From positions 15,376,001 through 15,440,000 of the forward strand of contig JAFFJZ010000010.1 in NCBI GenBank assembly GCA_018340375.1: a stretch of 64,000 bases of DNA, read 5' to 3'. The notes beneath the pieces were generated by a model. The model ran no database searches. It was not told the origin of the DNA and saw only the letters and a program-made list of their open reading frames with translations. Source of the DNA: Gonatopus flavifemur (taxonomy: Eukaryota > Arthropoda > Insecta > Hymenoptera > Dryinidae). Within the stretch, counting starts at the first letter, position 1, and each line of letters begins with the position of its first letter. This document shows positions 46,317 to 57,552 of this stretch, piece by piece. Both the position numbers and the translations under genes were made by a program.

Positions 46317-46388
46317 GTGATTGGGCTTAGAACTCAATACCTTCTTTCAGCAGGAACGTTGCTTCAATCAACTAAGCCATCTATACCT
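46317..46388 (-). other. tRNA-like sequence, degenerate
   Basis: The minus strand GATGGCTTAGTTGATTGAAG forms a plausible D arm (GCTT/AAGC) and TTGAGTTCTAAGCCCAA a T arm with four of five pairs, at tRNA-like spacing (72 bases). The acceptor strands do not pair and the anticodon stem is weak. A tRNA pseudogene or SINE head is more likely than a working tRNA. Confidence 0.35.
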
Positions 46389-47220
46389 CTCTCTGTACGA
46401 AAGTAAATCCTTCCAAAGAAAGGTGAAAGAGGCGCTGAGGATAATAAAGTCTATTAAACGTCCCGACTGTACTGATACGATAAATAAGAACACAATTCCT
46501 TGCCAGGAAAATCATTCTATGCACAACTTTGAACTGAGATTCCTTCCCTTATATTAATCTAATCGAATTTATTGAAATCATATAAATAGAATCATATATC
46601 CATCACGTATTACTGAATGTACTTTGAAATGAGCATTTACTTGTGATATAATAAGATAACAATATCGTATATTCAATCATGCCAGAGATATAATAAATTT
46701 TTCATACAAATTCCGTTTCATTAAAACCTTTCAATCAGATGGATTTATTTCGTATAAAATACATATCACATTATCGTATAGATCGTTTCATGCACAACTT
46801 CCTTATCTTAAAGTGATCGATCACGTGGATATAATATTATGATGTTACACTTGTCTTATTATGAAATCGCATCTAAAGTAGATAGATAATTTTCACTCGA
46901 TGTGTTCTACTATAAAGTAACTCGAGCATTTGATTCAAATAAAAATAAGAGTATCGAAATTTGATACATCTAAACATTATTATACAAATAAACCATTCAT
47001 GATAGGAGAAACGTGAATAAGTATGAATGGTCGTTACTTTAAACTACTTGTGGAGCATCGTGCAGGTATCAATTTTCACTAGAAATCTTTTCATGTGCGA
47101 TCGAATAGGATCTCGGGTCATGCCAAGATATCTTTACATACATCATTTCGAAAGAAGACAGAAGAATGATGCTTCTGAGGAAGCATTTCATATCGAGTAA
47201 ATGAAACTCGTTACCTACTT
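46389..47220. other. Unassigned AT-rich sequence
   Basis: Mostly ATA/CAT-rich; no gene or inverted repeat recognised. Confidence 0.4.
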
Positions 47221-47452
47221 CACTGTAAAAAATATACTTCTTAAACTGCCAAACTTCTTTGGCAGTTTTTTACACAAACTTTTTTTGTAAATTACCAAAT
47301 AAAAGTTTGTAAACATTCAAAAAATTTTGTGATTTCACGAAGATTTTTGAACATTAACAAACTTTTGTTCGGCAATTTACAAAAAAGGTTCGGAAATTAT
47401 TTTTCCAAACCAAGCATTTTTGTTTGGAATTCAACAAATTTTTTTTACAGTG
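47221..47452. mobile_element. CACTGTAAAAAAAATTTGTT MITE, copy B (inverted)
   Basis: Reverse-oriented copy of 42332-42579 (left tip CACTGTAAAAAATATACTTC, right tip AACAAATTTTTTTTACAGTG). It is 16 bases shorter, with scattered substitutions. Confidence 0.85.
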
Positions 47453-48140
47453 TTCAATGAATTTTATATATAACAAACATATCAGGTACGTACTCGACGC
47501 GTGCATGAAATTTCAGCTAGCGCAAGGACGTATTTTGCAAGTTTATGAAGAATGACCTTGACTCACGATAGCGCTCGGCCACATAGCAAGGGTTTCGATA
47601 TGATAAAAATATTCAAGTAAATTACCGCGAGTCATATGATTTTTATCATCAAATAATTCAAACTGGCATAAAACATAGAATTCACAGTCACCGCTTATCA
47701 CTCTGAAACATATATTTTTTTTCCTGAGGAGCATTGATTGCTCAGGAGACCATACTACCTTTTTTATCGATTCAAGCTAGCCCCAATAACGTGTTATTAT
47801 TCTAGCACACATCTATGAGTATTTTCAACTTGAAATGCACGTGAAATGATAACATTCATATTTCTCGTTTACGCGATATTGTATTTTAGACTTCTTTTTT
47901 CTATCTTCGAATTCAAAATTAACCATGAATACGTCATATCGAAATATTAATTTTCGAATCCAGAAGATATTATTTACGTTGAAATAAAAATGCTGTTTCG
48001 AATCAAGCATCCTTCGTTCGAACCGACAAGTATTTTCGAGTATACAAATTTAGAAATGATGAGTTTAAATCTTTTGAAACACTAAAATTCCTCGAATAAA
48101 GTGTTTCTTTTTGAATCGGCATATTTTTTTTCTCTTTCAG
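47453..48140. other. Unassigned sequence ending in a splice-acceptor-like tract
   Basis: No gene recognised. The last 20 bases (ATATTTTTTTTCTCTTTCAG) form a strong polypyrimidine tract plus AG. Confidence 0.4.
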
Positions 48141-48377
48141 TTAATGCAACACCCTTTGGATGAAACATTAAACGAAGGTTCTGTTAACATCAAAGGGATT
48201 CTATTCAAGTTGAACAATCATTCTTCAAAGTACATCATTCAGTTTTCAATAGCTGAGAACTTGAGTGATGGCTCACTTTGTCAGTGCTTTTGTTTATTCG
48301 AATCCATGATTCAATTATCAATTTTTAATTGGATTTGTATGGGACTATACAATTCGATTTATACTGAATCACAATGA
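48141..48377 (+). other. Possible exon, function unknown
   Basis: An open frame follows a strong acceptor-like site: LMQHPLDETLNEGSVNIKGI and onward to a stop after ESQ at 48375-48377. Candidate donors are weak (TTCAAGTTGAAC, CTTCAAAGTACATC). There is no recognisable domain. It may be chance, since AT-rich introns often contain such tracts. Confidence 0.15.
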
Positions 48378-48736
48378 TAGTACATGGATTGATATTCAAG
48401 AAATATTCAATATGCTGAGCAAATAATGACGAGCGTTGCAGGGAATGAGTCATGCTCGATTCTTGCGTTAATTGTACTATTCTATTCTAGTTGTCTCTAT
48501 TACCGGGTTCTCTTATGAATTATCGTATGCGCTTGTGTATCATACACTCTCGAATAAAAATCCAGTTACGTAACCATTCAAACTGAGCACATATAATATC
48601 AGATGATACTGAGGATATTTACAACAGCTGTTCATTTCTACGTAGAAAATTCTAAAGAATTTTCCGCCTCGATTTCTTTTCACTTTTCAAACCGTTTAGT
48701 CAGGGATGGGCTGTGAGAACCCTCAAGTGCAGTGAA
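48378..48736. other. Unassigned sequence
   Basis: No gene or repeat recognised. Confidence 0.4.
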
Positions 48737-48946
48737 CACTGTAATTTTTCACAACGACTTTCTTCTGAATTTTCAGAAAAATTTTACCGAATTTTGAGAA
48801 GCTTGATTGAATTTTTACAATAACTTCCAAAATCTGGTTGAAGTTTTTCAAAATTCAGTGAAACTTATCTGAAGATTCAGCAGAAAGTGGGTGTGAAAAA
48901 TTACAGTCACATTTTCTGAATTTTCAGAAGGAATCTGTTTGTAGTG
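48737..48946. mobile_element. CACTGTAATTTTTCACA composite foldback
   Basis: Left CACTGTAATTTTTCACAACG pairs with GTGTGAAAAATTACAGT near 48892-48908; CTGAATTTTCAGAA hairpins occur on the left and again beyond the right pair. Related to the CACTGTAAAAAAATTCTTTC mini-element at 38.75 kb. Confidence 0.55.
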
Positions 48947-49261
48947 AATTTAGGGAATTCTCCTGACACTTTCCACACAGCGTTTGGTTCTTCTGGAGCA
49001 ACTTTTAGACTGCAAATTCCCAGGAACTTCGATGATCGGTGGATTCAGTCAACATTGGTATCGGTCTGTCCACTCCTCATGATATAAATCTAATGTTTTT
49101 CCAAGAAATGCACATCAGCGACAGTTATTTCAACCAAACAATACTACAATTCATTTATTGATCAATTCCCATAGAATTGAAGACATGATTGGTTAGTTTG
49201 AGAGAATTTATCGATCAATACTGTGTACGATAAGTTGTGCAAAACTCAGTCGTCGAATAAG

Positions 49262-49400
49262 GTCTGAAATATAGTAATTTTCAATAAAAATTTGAGAATT
49301 CTCTTAAAATCTGAAAGCATTCCTTAAATTTTGAACACGGATAACACGGTTCATATTTTTGTTGAATTTTATTTGAAAAGCAATGAAGAATTATCAACTC
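49262..49400. mobile_element. Half copy of the CACGGAGAAAAATGC foldback
   Basis: Matches only one arm of the elements at 173-661 and 59664-60130: TCTTAAAATCTGAAAG, AACACGGTTCATATTT and CAATGAAGAATTATCAACTC appear in the same order and spacing. The opposite arm and the CACGGAG tip are missing. Confidence 0.6.
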
Positions 49401-49429
49401 TCCAAATTTAAATAAGTGGAATTTCTGTT

Positions 49430-49618
49430 CCTGCAGTTGGAAGTCGACCACTGAATGGAATTAGTGAAATATCAGCGAAGTGTTCCTCACTAATTGAATC
49501 AGTGAGATTTCACTGCGAAGATCAGTTAATATTCACTGATTGTGCATTGAATCTGCACTGATTCGCAGTGGTAGATTTTCCATTGCAATCAGTGAAATTT
49601 CACTGTTTCAAATTTGCA
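49430..49618. mobile_element. CAGTGAAATTTCACTG-rich MITE, copy 1
   Basis: Dense CAGTGA / TCACTG words (ATCAGTGAGATTTCACTGCG, TTCGCAGTGG, ATCAGTGAAATTTCACTGTT). A related full foldback lies at 56553-56810. Confidence 0.6.
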
Positions 49619-49854
49619 GAACATTTGACAGCAGCAAAACTTCACCATGGATAGGGAACTTTTCACGCTGATTGGTCGAGTTTTCCCTCACTTTTTGAGA
49701 GATTCAACATCCGAAAAACGGAGCATTTCCTTAAAATGGAAGAAAAATCCCCTATTTCTGATGGAGAATCATTCCCTTACAATAAAATCAGCTTATCGAT
49801 CTTGGAAAAAACTTACTCCAACGACGTATTGAAGGTCTATCATATATCTTGTTT

Positions 49855-49955
49855 GTAAGGAGGTTCCAGCGTTGGTGTCCGTATCATTGGTTAAAAGGAA
49901 TCACAATTATAGAGTTAGAAAGAGAAGTCTTATACCGACGCTAGTATCTCAAGAG
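49855..49955. mobile_element. Small foldback, TAAGGAGGTTCCAGCGTTGG ends
   Basis: Left TAAGGAGGTTCCAGCGTTGG and complemented right GAGATACTAGCGTCGGTATA. It resembles the foldback at 62715-62843 (TAAGGAGGTACTAGTGCCGG). Confidence 0.5.
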
Positions 49956-51408
49956 GGATTGAAAAACGTTCCCTCTCAAAAGAGGGTACTATTGATAACT
50001 TTGCGGAGAATTGCTTGAACCTAATCTGAAAATTTTTTATATCGTACGGTCCTTTTTTTGTTAACTGCTCGATGAAAGATCCAACTACAACTGGGAACAA
50101 TTCTCACTTGAACATATATTGGAACAGAGAGCGAAAACTTTTCAGTTTTTTCCATGACTTTGGAGTATTGATGGAGTGGAGATGAAGAGAACACGTATCC
50201 GCCATTCTCATTAGATAATTTATTTTCATGTTATACATGATAATATATTATTCTAAATCTCTCAGAATTTCAAGTATATGGGATTCAAAGCTTTCTTTGG
50301 GTTCGTCTGAGTTTCTGTAAATTCCTCTGAATCCGTCTGGAACCCTCTGAATGGCTCAGAATCCTGTTTATACAAATTTCACACAGTTTTTTCCTGAATT
50401 TGTCCGAATCTTCTCACATTCTTCTCGAAATTTCTCTGGCTCCCTCAGAATTTCATTTATTTCAGAGCTCCCTAAATTTCTCTGAATTCTTTTGATTTTT
50501 CCTAAATCAGAGTTTCAAAAAGTTTCCAGAAATTCCTCAGGGTTTTTGGAATATCTCTAGATCATTTCGAATTCCTCAGAGATTCAAAATTCTCTGAATT
50601 CCCTTGAATTCTTTCGAATCTCTCTGAAAAGTTCAATGCACCATCCTCTCCAATATCCCTGTCTCTGAATTCTTCTGAATCACGATAATGTACGCAGATA
50701 TGAAAGAAATAATCACTATAAACAATTCCTAATCGATGAAAAATATGACAAAATTCTTCAAATTATAGGATTAACTAAAAATTGCAAAATTCTGCGACCA
50801 TGGCCACTTTTCAGATGATTATGCAGCCAATTTGCTGAAATTCTCTTATGCTGCTCCGAGAGGGAAATTATGCTGTATTATGCTTGCGAATTTCATTCTC
50901 CATTCAATTGCGTAGTCATTATCTAAATTTATGCATTCATGCTTCAAGCATAAAGTTCCTATCTCAAAGCATTCAAAACCAAAACAGCACAAAGTTCTCA
51001 AAGATAACATCATGAATTCCTTTCGAAAGTTAACTTTCAGAACACATACATTTGCCATTCAAAAGAAAATGTGATCTCAAAGAAATCTTACACAGATCTG
51101 ACATCAGAGGTTTTTAGAATAAGTTCCCTGCTAGATCTCTTTTAGAGATCATAAATAAAAACCTGATAAAGCTCTGAAATCAGCGCATTGGAATTCTTTG
51201 ATGAACCTTCATGTTATTTTTCGGATCCTCTTTGAGCACGTTCAAATCGCTCCTGTGAACTCTGCAAGTGTTGTTTTGGATCTCAGATGGCTGGGAAGTT
51301 TCAAAATTACTACATATCTTCTCTTCCAGTTTTTTTCAAAAGCAGAATGATGAAATCGAGAAAGCTTAGTATACGCACAACCCTTGTATCACAAGACATC
51401 CCAAGTAA
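49956..51408. other. TCTGAATT-rich low-complexity sequence and unassigned DNA
   Basis: From 50285 to 50665 the sequence is built of TTCCTCTGAAT / TTTCTCTGAATTC variants with no fixed period. The rest is unrecognised. Confidence 0.45.
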
Positions 51409-51893
51409 GAAATGCCAATACTGACACGTGGTACAAGCTTGGCAAAATATTGGGCTGCCAAGAATTGCGAACCAATATTGGTTCAATATTCAACCTTTGG
51501 TTATTTCAGAACGCACACCGGGTTTCATAGGGAATGCCAATATGACAACTGGTGTGAGCTTGGCAAAATGTGAAGCTGCCGGGCATGGCGAACCAATATC
51601 CACCCAATATAAAACCATTCATTTTTTGAGAACGAATACCATGTTTCAGAAGAAATGCCAATACAACAAGTGACTCAAGCTTGGAGAAACGTTAAGCTGC
51701 CAAGCATGGCGAACCAATATCAGCCCAATATAAAACCATTTGTTATTTGAAAATCCATACCACGTTTCATAAGAAATGCATCGCAACGAGTTGTTGAAGC
51801 TTGACAAAACATTCAACTGCCAAGCATGGTGAACCAATATTGGGCCAATTGAGAACCATTGGTTATTCGAGAACCTATATTGCATCTTCATGC
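51409..51893. repeat. 121-bp tandem array, four copies
   Basis: GAAATGCCAATA-type unit starts at 51409, 51531, 51652 and 51773 (spacing 122, 121, 121). Each unit has an AGCTTGGCAAAA block, GCTGCCAAGCATGGCGAACC, AATAT...CCAAT and an ACCATT...GTTATTTGAGAAC block. Copies are well diverged, so the array is old. The open frames across it are repeat by-products. Confidence 0.9.
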
Positions 51894-53680
51894 TATTATA
51901 ATCATCTCAGAGTTGTACCGATATTAATTATTGTTATAATGAATAATGATTCTTTATGTCACAAATGGAATGTCATGAAGAATAATGTATTTCTCTCCTC
52001 TAAGAAGTATGAAGAACCGGGTTGAAGCTTGTCAAAAGTTAATATACACAACTTGGGCCAGGTTCAGTTTGTTCATGTAAGCCAAGCTCCAAAAAACTAA
52101 TAATACATGTGTCATAATACCTTGGGCCATGCTTAGCATTGTTTTTTGGCTCAATATTGGGTACCAAGCCTGGCACGAAATTATCATCCAAAACTTTTAC
52201 CAAACTTGACCTATTTTTTGTGATGGGACAAGCGTCAGGGATGTCCGGTTATCCTAGCAAAACTTCAATATCAACTATATAATAATGATTTGATACAATT
52301 TCCGCAGAAAATATATACAAATTCTATACAAATTTTATATATACCATCTTCACATGATGAATTCATGCAAGGAGATACTTTTTTGTTCCACCATACATTC
52401 AGAATGAATACGTCAAGGAATATTCCAAAGTAACTGGACAAAGAGAAACATCAAAATGATCTCTGTGTACTACATTTCAACTGATGAAGTGAAATATGAA
52501 AATCAGAATCATATCTAGATGAAGGAATTTAATTTCAACTAGCTCGTATAACACGACCTTCTTTCACAAATTATGCATTCAGATATATTCATATATCCTG
52601 CTCAGATTCCAAATCGTTAACCGGAGAAGATAACGAGGAAAAGAAATCCTAATTTCTTCTGACAGAAGCAGGGAACGGCAAGAATCTATCAATAAAACAA
52701 CAATCTTCAATATTTTCCCAACGCATGAATCGAATAAACAAAAAAACAATCCCCTCAGACGAAAGACGTCACGAATAATGAGACGAATCGAATCTTCCTT
52801 GGTGTGCAAGGTATACGTTATTTGTTTACTCCACCAAATTCGACTCTCCTCGATGTCTGTATCGAAAACGTGATACATATACTGAAACATAAACCACCTA
52901 AATCCGTCACCGGGAAGCGTAATCATTGATCGTGACTCGGAACGAGTTGAAACAGAATCGATAAAAGTTGTTCTTAACAGAGAGTGAAATGAAAACTTGA
53001 TTTTACCTGGAGAAATTGAAATGCCGCTTTTACGAACAGCTGATCATGGTCGGTGGGTGTCGCTTTTGCCAACCCCTCCCTTCGATCTTCTCCCTGCCGC
53101 CCTTTATTAGCTCCACGAACGGCTAACCTCCAAAATCGAAAGCAATGATTGTTCCCTGAATGAAAACCATTCGATGACCGTTGTTTCCCGCGCTTTTTTC
53201 AAGGAACAATGAATTCTCGTTTGACAGCTTATGGGTGGCGAATGATTTCAACAAACCACACTCTCACTGTTTTGTCGATGAAAAGTGCACGTAATATAAC
53301 CCAATTCGAGTCCAACCACTTTACTTGTTCTCCAGGCACGAGACCACTACACACAATCACGGACACATTCACTCACACAATACACAAAATGATGATACAT
53401 ATATACATATATATACGTATTTTTATATACACACACACCTGGATGGAGGATTCCCACTAATGACGTCACTTAATCCCCAATTGGTAAACACACACTTGAC
53501 GTGAAGACGAAAACATTTTTCAAAACAATTTTCCATCGCAACAACATCGGCAGGGAGAATTTTTAATTCTCCGTCGCCAAAAGAGAGGAGAGAATTGTCA
53601 TCTTTATGTCGTGACAGGCAAAGAATGTGGATTTTTTTTTTCCTTTAACCTGGTGTTTATGTTTTTTTTTCCAAGGGTGA
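51894..53680. other. Unassigned sequence with partial relatives of the array
   Basis: At 52040-52200 the array words recur in altered order (CTTGGGCCAGG, CCAAGCTCCA, CAATATTGGGTACCAAGCCT). A TA/CA simple-sequence tract lies at 53396-53441. No gene recognised. Confidence 0.4.
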
Positions 53681-53950
53681 CAGTTAGTGACGCATCGAAG
53701 AAAAGGCTCTGTTGTCGCAGCAGCGAAGAGGGAGGGTGAGAAAAAAATATCGAAGAAAAACCTTGTCGTCGCACCAACTGCGAGTGGATATGGTACTGCG
53801 GTCCCGTGCAGCTCTATTCTATACATGCTATACCGCGTATATAATATATATAGCTATAGAATCGTGTCGAGTCGGGACGCGCAAGCGCGGTTCGCTCGGC
53901 GCCCATGCTCGGCTCCGCTTGAATTTCACGCGGTTCGTTTCTACCTTTCC
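53681..53950. other. GC- and CpG-richer patch with TATA-like string
   Basis: The patch contains GTTGTCGCAGCAGCGAAG, CGCACCAACTGCGAGTGG, CGGGACGCGCAAGCGCGGTT and CGGCGCCCATGC, unlike its AT-rich surroundings, with TATATAATATATATAG at 53839-53854. It could be a promoter or 5' exon of a nearby gene, or an insertion. Overlapping open frames (53687-53983, 53712-54143) show no domain. Confidence 0.3.
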
Positions 53951-54880
53951 AATCAATTTTATTTCGATCCGAATTTTATATAAATTATGTATATTTTTTT
54001 TTCTATACTTCACATATGATTTCTGTGGTATTGTCGACTCATCTTTTCGATTCGCGCCAAACTTGTTGTCAACTAGTCATGTCGATTCTTTTGTGTATAG
54101 ATTATATCAAATTTTTATCGATATTTTATACAAATCTATATAAACTAAATACTTTTTCCATAAAAAAGAATCGATTCTTTTCAAGAATCGGCATCACTAT
54201 TGTCAACATTGGAAAGAGTTTTTTTTTATTTATGAAACAAATTTTCAATCGGTTTCGATATTTATGTGTTGAAATGCAATATTAAATACGAAATATCAGA
54301 AATTGTGGACGGATAGAGACGTGTGAGAGAACGATCAATACTCGAAGAAAGGCTGGCATTAAATTTATAGAATTATGGATTCTTGATTCCTTTGATTACT
54401 CTCTTGAAACTTTTCTAGCCAATTATATGAATTCCAACCTGAAACTCGACTTTTACCATCGATTCAACTTGAGAAAGTTATATGATGGTTTCGAGAATGA
54501 ATATATCATTATGATAGGCTCGATATTTGGATTTAAATGTGGTTTTGAAATCCGTGAAACTTCGAGTTCTCATTTATAATACATGTACTTCAACTTAGTG
54601 ATGGAGATTTTTCAAGAGAATCCATTCTTTCTTATAGAAGAAGTATGTTGTTTTCATAAATTCGTATAAAATATTAATAAAAATTCGATATAATTTCTAT
54701 GGAAAACAATCACTGATAAGAATATTGTAGTTATCTGGTGTATTTATGAATTTTTCACACTGTGATTGGCACCAAAACTACACCCGAAGCTATTTAATTT
54801 GTTTTACACCATAGGATCACTTTAAATATTCTCAATTGGAGAACAGTCACACCGAATTTTATTTTTGGCTGGAATTTTAA
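53951..54880. other. Unassigned AT-rich sequence
   Basis: A weak foldback (TCGATTCTTTTGTGTATAG ... AAAAGAATCGATTC, about 54078-54180) resembles the element at 63343-63463. No gene recognised. Confidence 0.4.
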
Positions 54881-55098
54881 CCCTCAGTTACCCCACGGGG
54901 GTCTAAAGGGAACAAGAGGTTTTAGGAAATCTGATGTTCTGTTCATAGGGATGAAAAGGTACGATTTAAAACCAAAACAGGGATGAAGTTCAAGAACCAT
55001 AGTATATTTTTGATAATGGAAAAAGCTCCATTTAGTTGATTGCAACGCGCAACGAGAGATTAACAAAAACATGCAGAAATACGTGGGGTAACTGGAGG
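54881..55098. mobile_element. piggyBac-like MITE with TTAA flanks
   Basis: Ends CCCTCAGTTACCCCAC and, complemented, CCTCCAGTTACCCCAC, flanked by TTAA on both sides (54877-54880, 55099-55102), the target duplication characteristic of piggyBac-type integration. 218 bp, no transposase. Confidence 0.75.
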
Positions 55099-55330
55099 TT
55101 AAAATTCATTAGCGAAAATATAGCTCTAGCAGCTACAAAATGACTGACTATTCTTCTCACAGCTGACTCGGTATGCAATCTTATGTGAGAAAAAGACACA
55201 CATGGTGCTTTTACCGTTTACTGTACTACTGTAATGAATCCAAATGAAAACATTCAATAATCAATTAATTGCAAAACTACCCTGATTTCATGAAATTTCG
55301 TTAGAATGTTGAATTGAGATATAATTTTAA

Positions 55331-56239
55331 CCCTAGAATACAACACTGGGGTGCTTTTTGTACCCCACGCCTTTGAACGCAAATATTCATCATGGAAAAT
55401 GAATTTTGTAACATATAATTTTTTTCTGTTTTTCGAAACGAAGACAATAGTATGAATTCCAATGCAAGAATGTGATGAAAAAATTATAAAGTATTAGTTG
55501 AAAGCGAATATAAATCGCAAAAAATAGCACTTTGACTTTTTTCCAGAAAATTACTGTAACTTTTCGAATTTCCATCTGATTTTAAATATCCGAGAACATT
55601 TGGAAACTTGAAACAATTATCTAGAACACGGATAAAACAGAATTTTGATTTTTTTGAAAGTACATTTATTCGAGAATGTGAAAGTTGAAAAATTGATGAT
55701 CCTCAAAAAACGACGAAAATCAATGTATATGTTATGAAAACATTTATTCATGTGAGAATATAATTTTTTACGATTGTTATTGGTAGAATAATACTGAGAA
55801 ATGTCGAGAAAACGTTTTTCAATTTCTTTCAGTCCTTTCGTCCGCATTTACCGCGTAAATAAGAAAAATCAGTTACATTGGTAAAAAAATTAATTTATGT
55901 ATTTTTTTAACATGAAAACACTGCGAATAATGACGGAGGAGTTAAATTCTGCAAAGATTGTTGCAAAACCCAAGCTTTTAAAGTATGGATTTTCACACCA
56001 TCGTACAAAGTACCGACGTTACTACAACACTGGGGTAATTTCGTACCCCACACTCACTTCGCGTTGTTATCAGTCGCAATCAAAAGGCAAATTGACGCTT
56101 CTAATCAACTCTTCCCTCTTCCAGAACTCTGAACTGAATTATGGTCAGGATCCTGGGTCGATATGTAGCAATACCTTCTTCATCTACAACTTTCAAAACG
56201 CTTTAGGATACAAAAATACCCCAGTGTTGTGTACCAGGG
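55331..56239. mobile_element. piggyBac-like element, CCCTAGAATACAACACTGGG end
   Basis: The left end CCCTAGAATACAACACTGGG follows TTAA (55327-55330), the typical piggyBac CCCTAG start. The complemented right end CCCTGGTACACAACACTGGG is followed by TTAG, one base from TTAA. A third copy of the ACAACACTGGGGT...GTACCCCAC block is internal (56023-56053). 909 bp and no transposase domain, so non-autonomous; the 173-codon frame 55897-56418 crosses its border and is not a gene. Confidence 0.75.
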
Positions 56240-56261
56240 TTAGCACCCAACCAGAAATTCA

Positions 56262-56545
56262 CAACAGGCGCAGTACTGCACCAGTACTAGCCAAGACTGG
56301 CAGGGTACTGGCATTTGTCTGGAATGATAACGCTTTCCATTACTGGGGATTGAGTACTGATACCATTATTCGCAATCAGTGCAGGGCCAGTACTGGGTTT
56401 GCACCTGGCCGGTATTAAGTTCTCAGTACTGGTTTATCAGTACAGGCATAGTACTGTATTTTTATGTATCCAGTACTGATCCCGTACGTGTTGACCAAGT
56501 GTTGGAGATCCAATACTGGCACTGTACTGCACCTGTTGTCAACAT
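56262..56545. mobile_element. CAGTACTG-rich foldback
   Basis: Left arm CAACAGGCGCAGTACTGCAC, complemented right arm CAACAGGTGCAGTACAGTGC. About ten AGTACTG words fill the interior. The same word cluster occurs at 32.4-32.6 kb. Confidence 0.6.
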
Positions 56546-56552
56546 TGGCAAT

Positions 56553-56810
56553 CTCTAAATCTGAATCAGTGGAATCCGACTGATTCCGCAGTTATAAGTA
56601 TACCACTAATTTCAATCAGTTGAATTCCACTGCATAATCAGTGAATAGTCGCTGATTCTGCAGTTGGATGTTCTTTTCACTGATTACAATTAGTCGTATT
56701 TCACTGTGAAAATCAGTGAATACTCACTAATTCGCAGTGTATATGCACTGGTTCGCAGTGGTATACTTATCACTGCAATCCAGTGAAATTCCACTGATTC
56801 AGATTTAGAG
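56553..56810. mobile_element. CAGTGGAATTCCACTG foldback MITE, copy 2
   Basis: Tips CTCTAAATCTGAATCAGTGG and (complement) CTCTAAATCTGAATCAGTGG are identical for 20 bases. The interior repeats AATCAGTGAA / TTCACTGATT. Related to 49430-49618. Confidence 0.8.
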
Positions 56811-57078
56811 AGCATATTACGGATTTTTCTGATTGGGCACGGATAATAAGTTCTAATCAAGTTCTCGTCAGAAATTGTGGATCTCTCAAAACTATATATA
56901 ATTTATATATAATCCAATACAATTTATATATAAATTATGTATAATTTTGGAAATGTTTCCACTCGGGTTTCCTGGTAAAAAAGAAACGTACAACAAAGAG
57001 TGCGAAAACAGCGCCTGAAAGCTCAATCAGGAGAATATGAAGGTTTAAAATCGTAATTTGGTGTTTTAAAACGTCCCT

Positions 57079-57356
57079 GATAACACACGAAGAATTCTTT
57101 TTCAAAAACAAGAATAGCATTCTTCAAGAACTCTTTTCAAACCAATGAATCCATAAAGAGCTCTGGAGGAATTCAATGTTTGGGGCATTAACGAGTTCTT
57201 TGAGAATGCTGAAGGTATTGTGTTAGTACTCTCAAAGAACTCGGTAATGTCCCAAATATTGAACTCCTTTAGAGCTCTTCATGAATTCATTAGTTTGTAG
57301 AGGGTTCTTGGAAAGTTCTATTCTTGTTTTTGAAAAAGAATTCTTCGTGTGTTATC
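57079..57356. mobile_element. GATAACACACGAAGAATTC palindromic MITE
   Basis: Tips GATAACACACGAAGAATTCT and the exact inverse, then TTTTCAAAAACAAGAATAG; about 42 bases of near-perfect terminal repeat continue with diverging arms (AGAGCTCT...GAATTC, GAGTTCTTTGAGA) to the centre. Confidence 0.8.
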
Positions 57357-57552
57357 TAGCACGCACAAAGAATCTTTTTGAGAAAGATATGATTCCGATC
57401 GAGTGTTGAGAATTTTTACGAAGTGTAACAATAGAAACGTCTTTGGGCCTTTTTATAAACGCCTGTCGCACTTCCTGCAGGAAAAGGTCATTTGGCGTAG
57501 ATCACGCTGTCCAGACGTCTTCCCGTGTGAAAATATTTTACTGAAAAATTTC

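Noticed and set aside
53712..54143. 143-codon frame starting MSQQRRGRVRKK
   Set aside because: A second frame over the same DNA is also open and the C-terminal half is AT-driven low complexity; not supportable as a protein.
55897..56418. 173-codon open frame, the longest outside mariner
   Set aside because: It crosses the right border of the piggyBac-like element into the CAGTACTG foldback and has no domain; a by-product of repeats.
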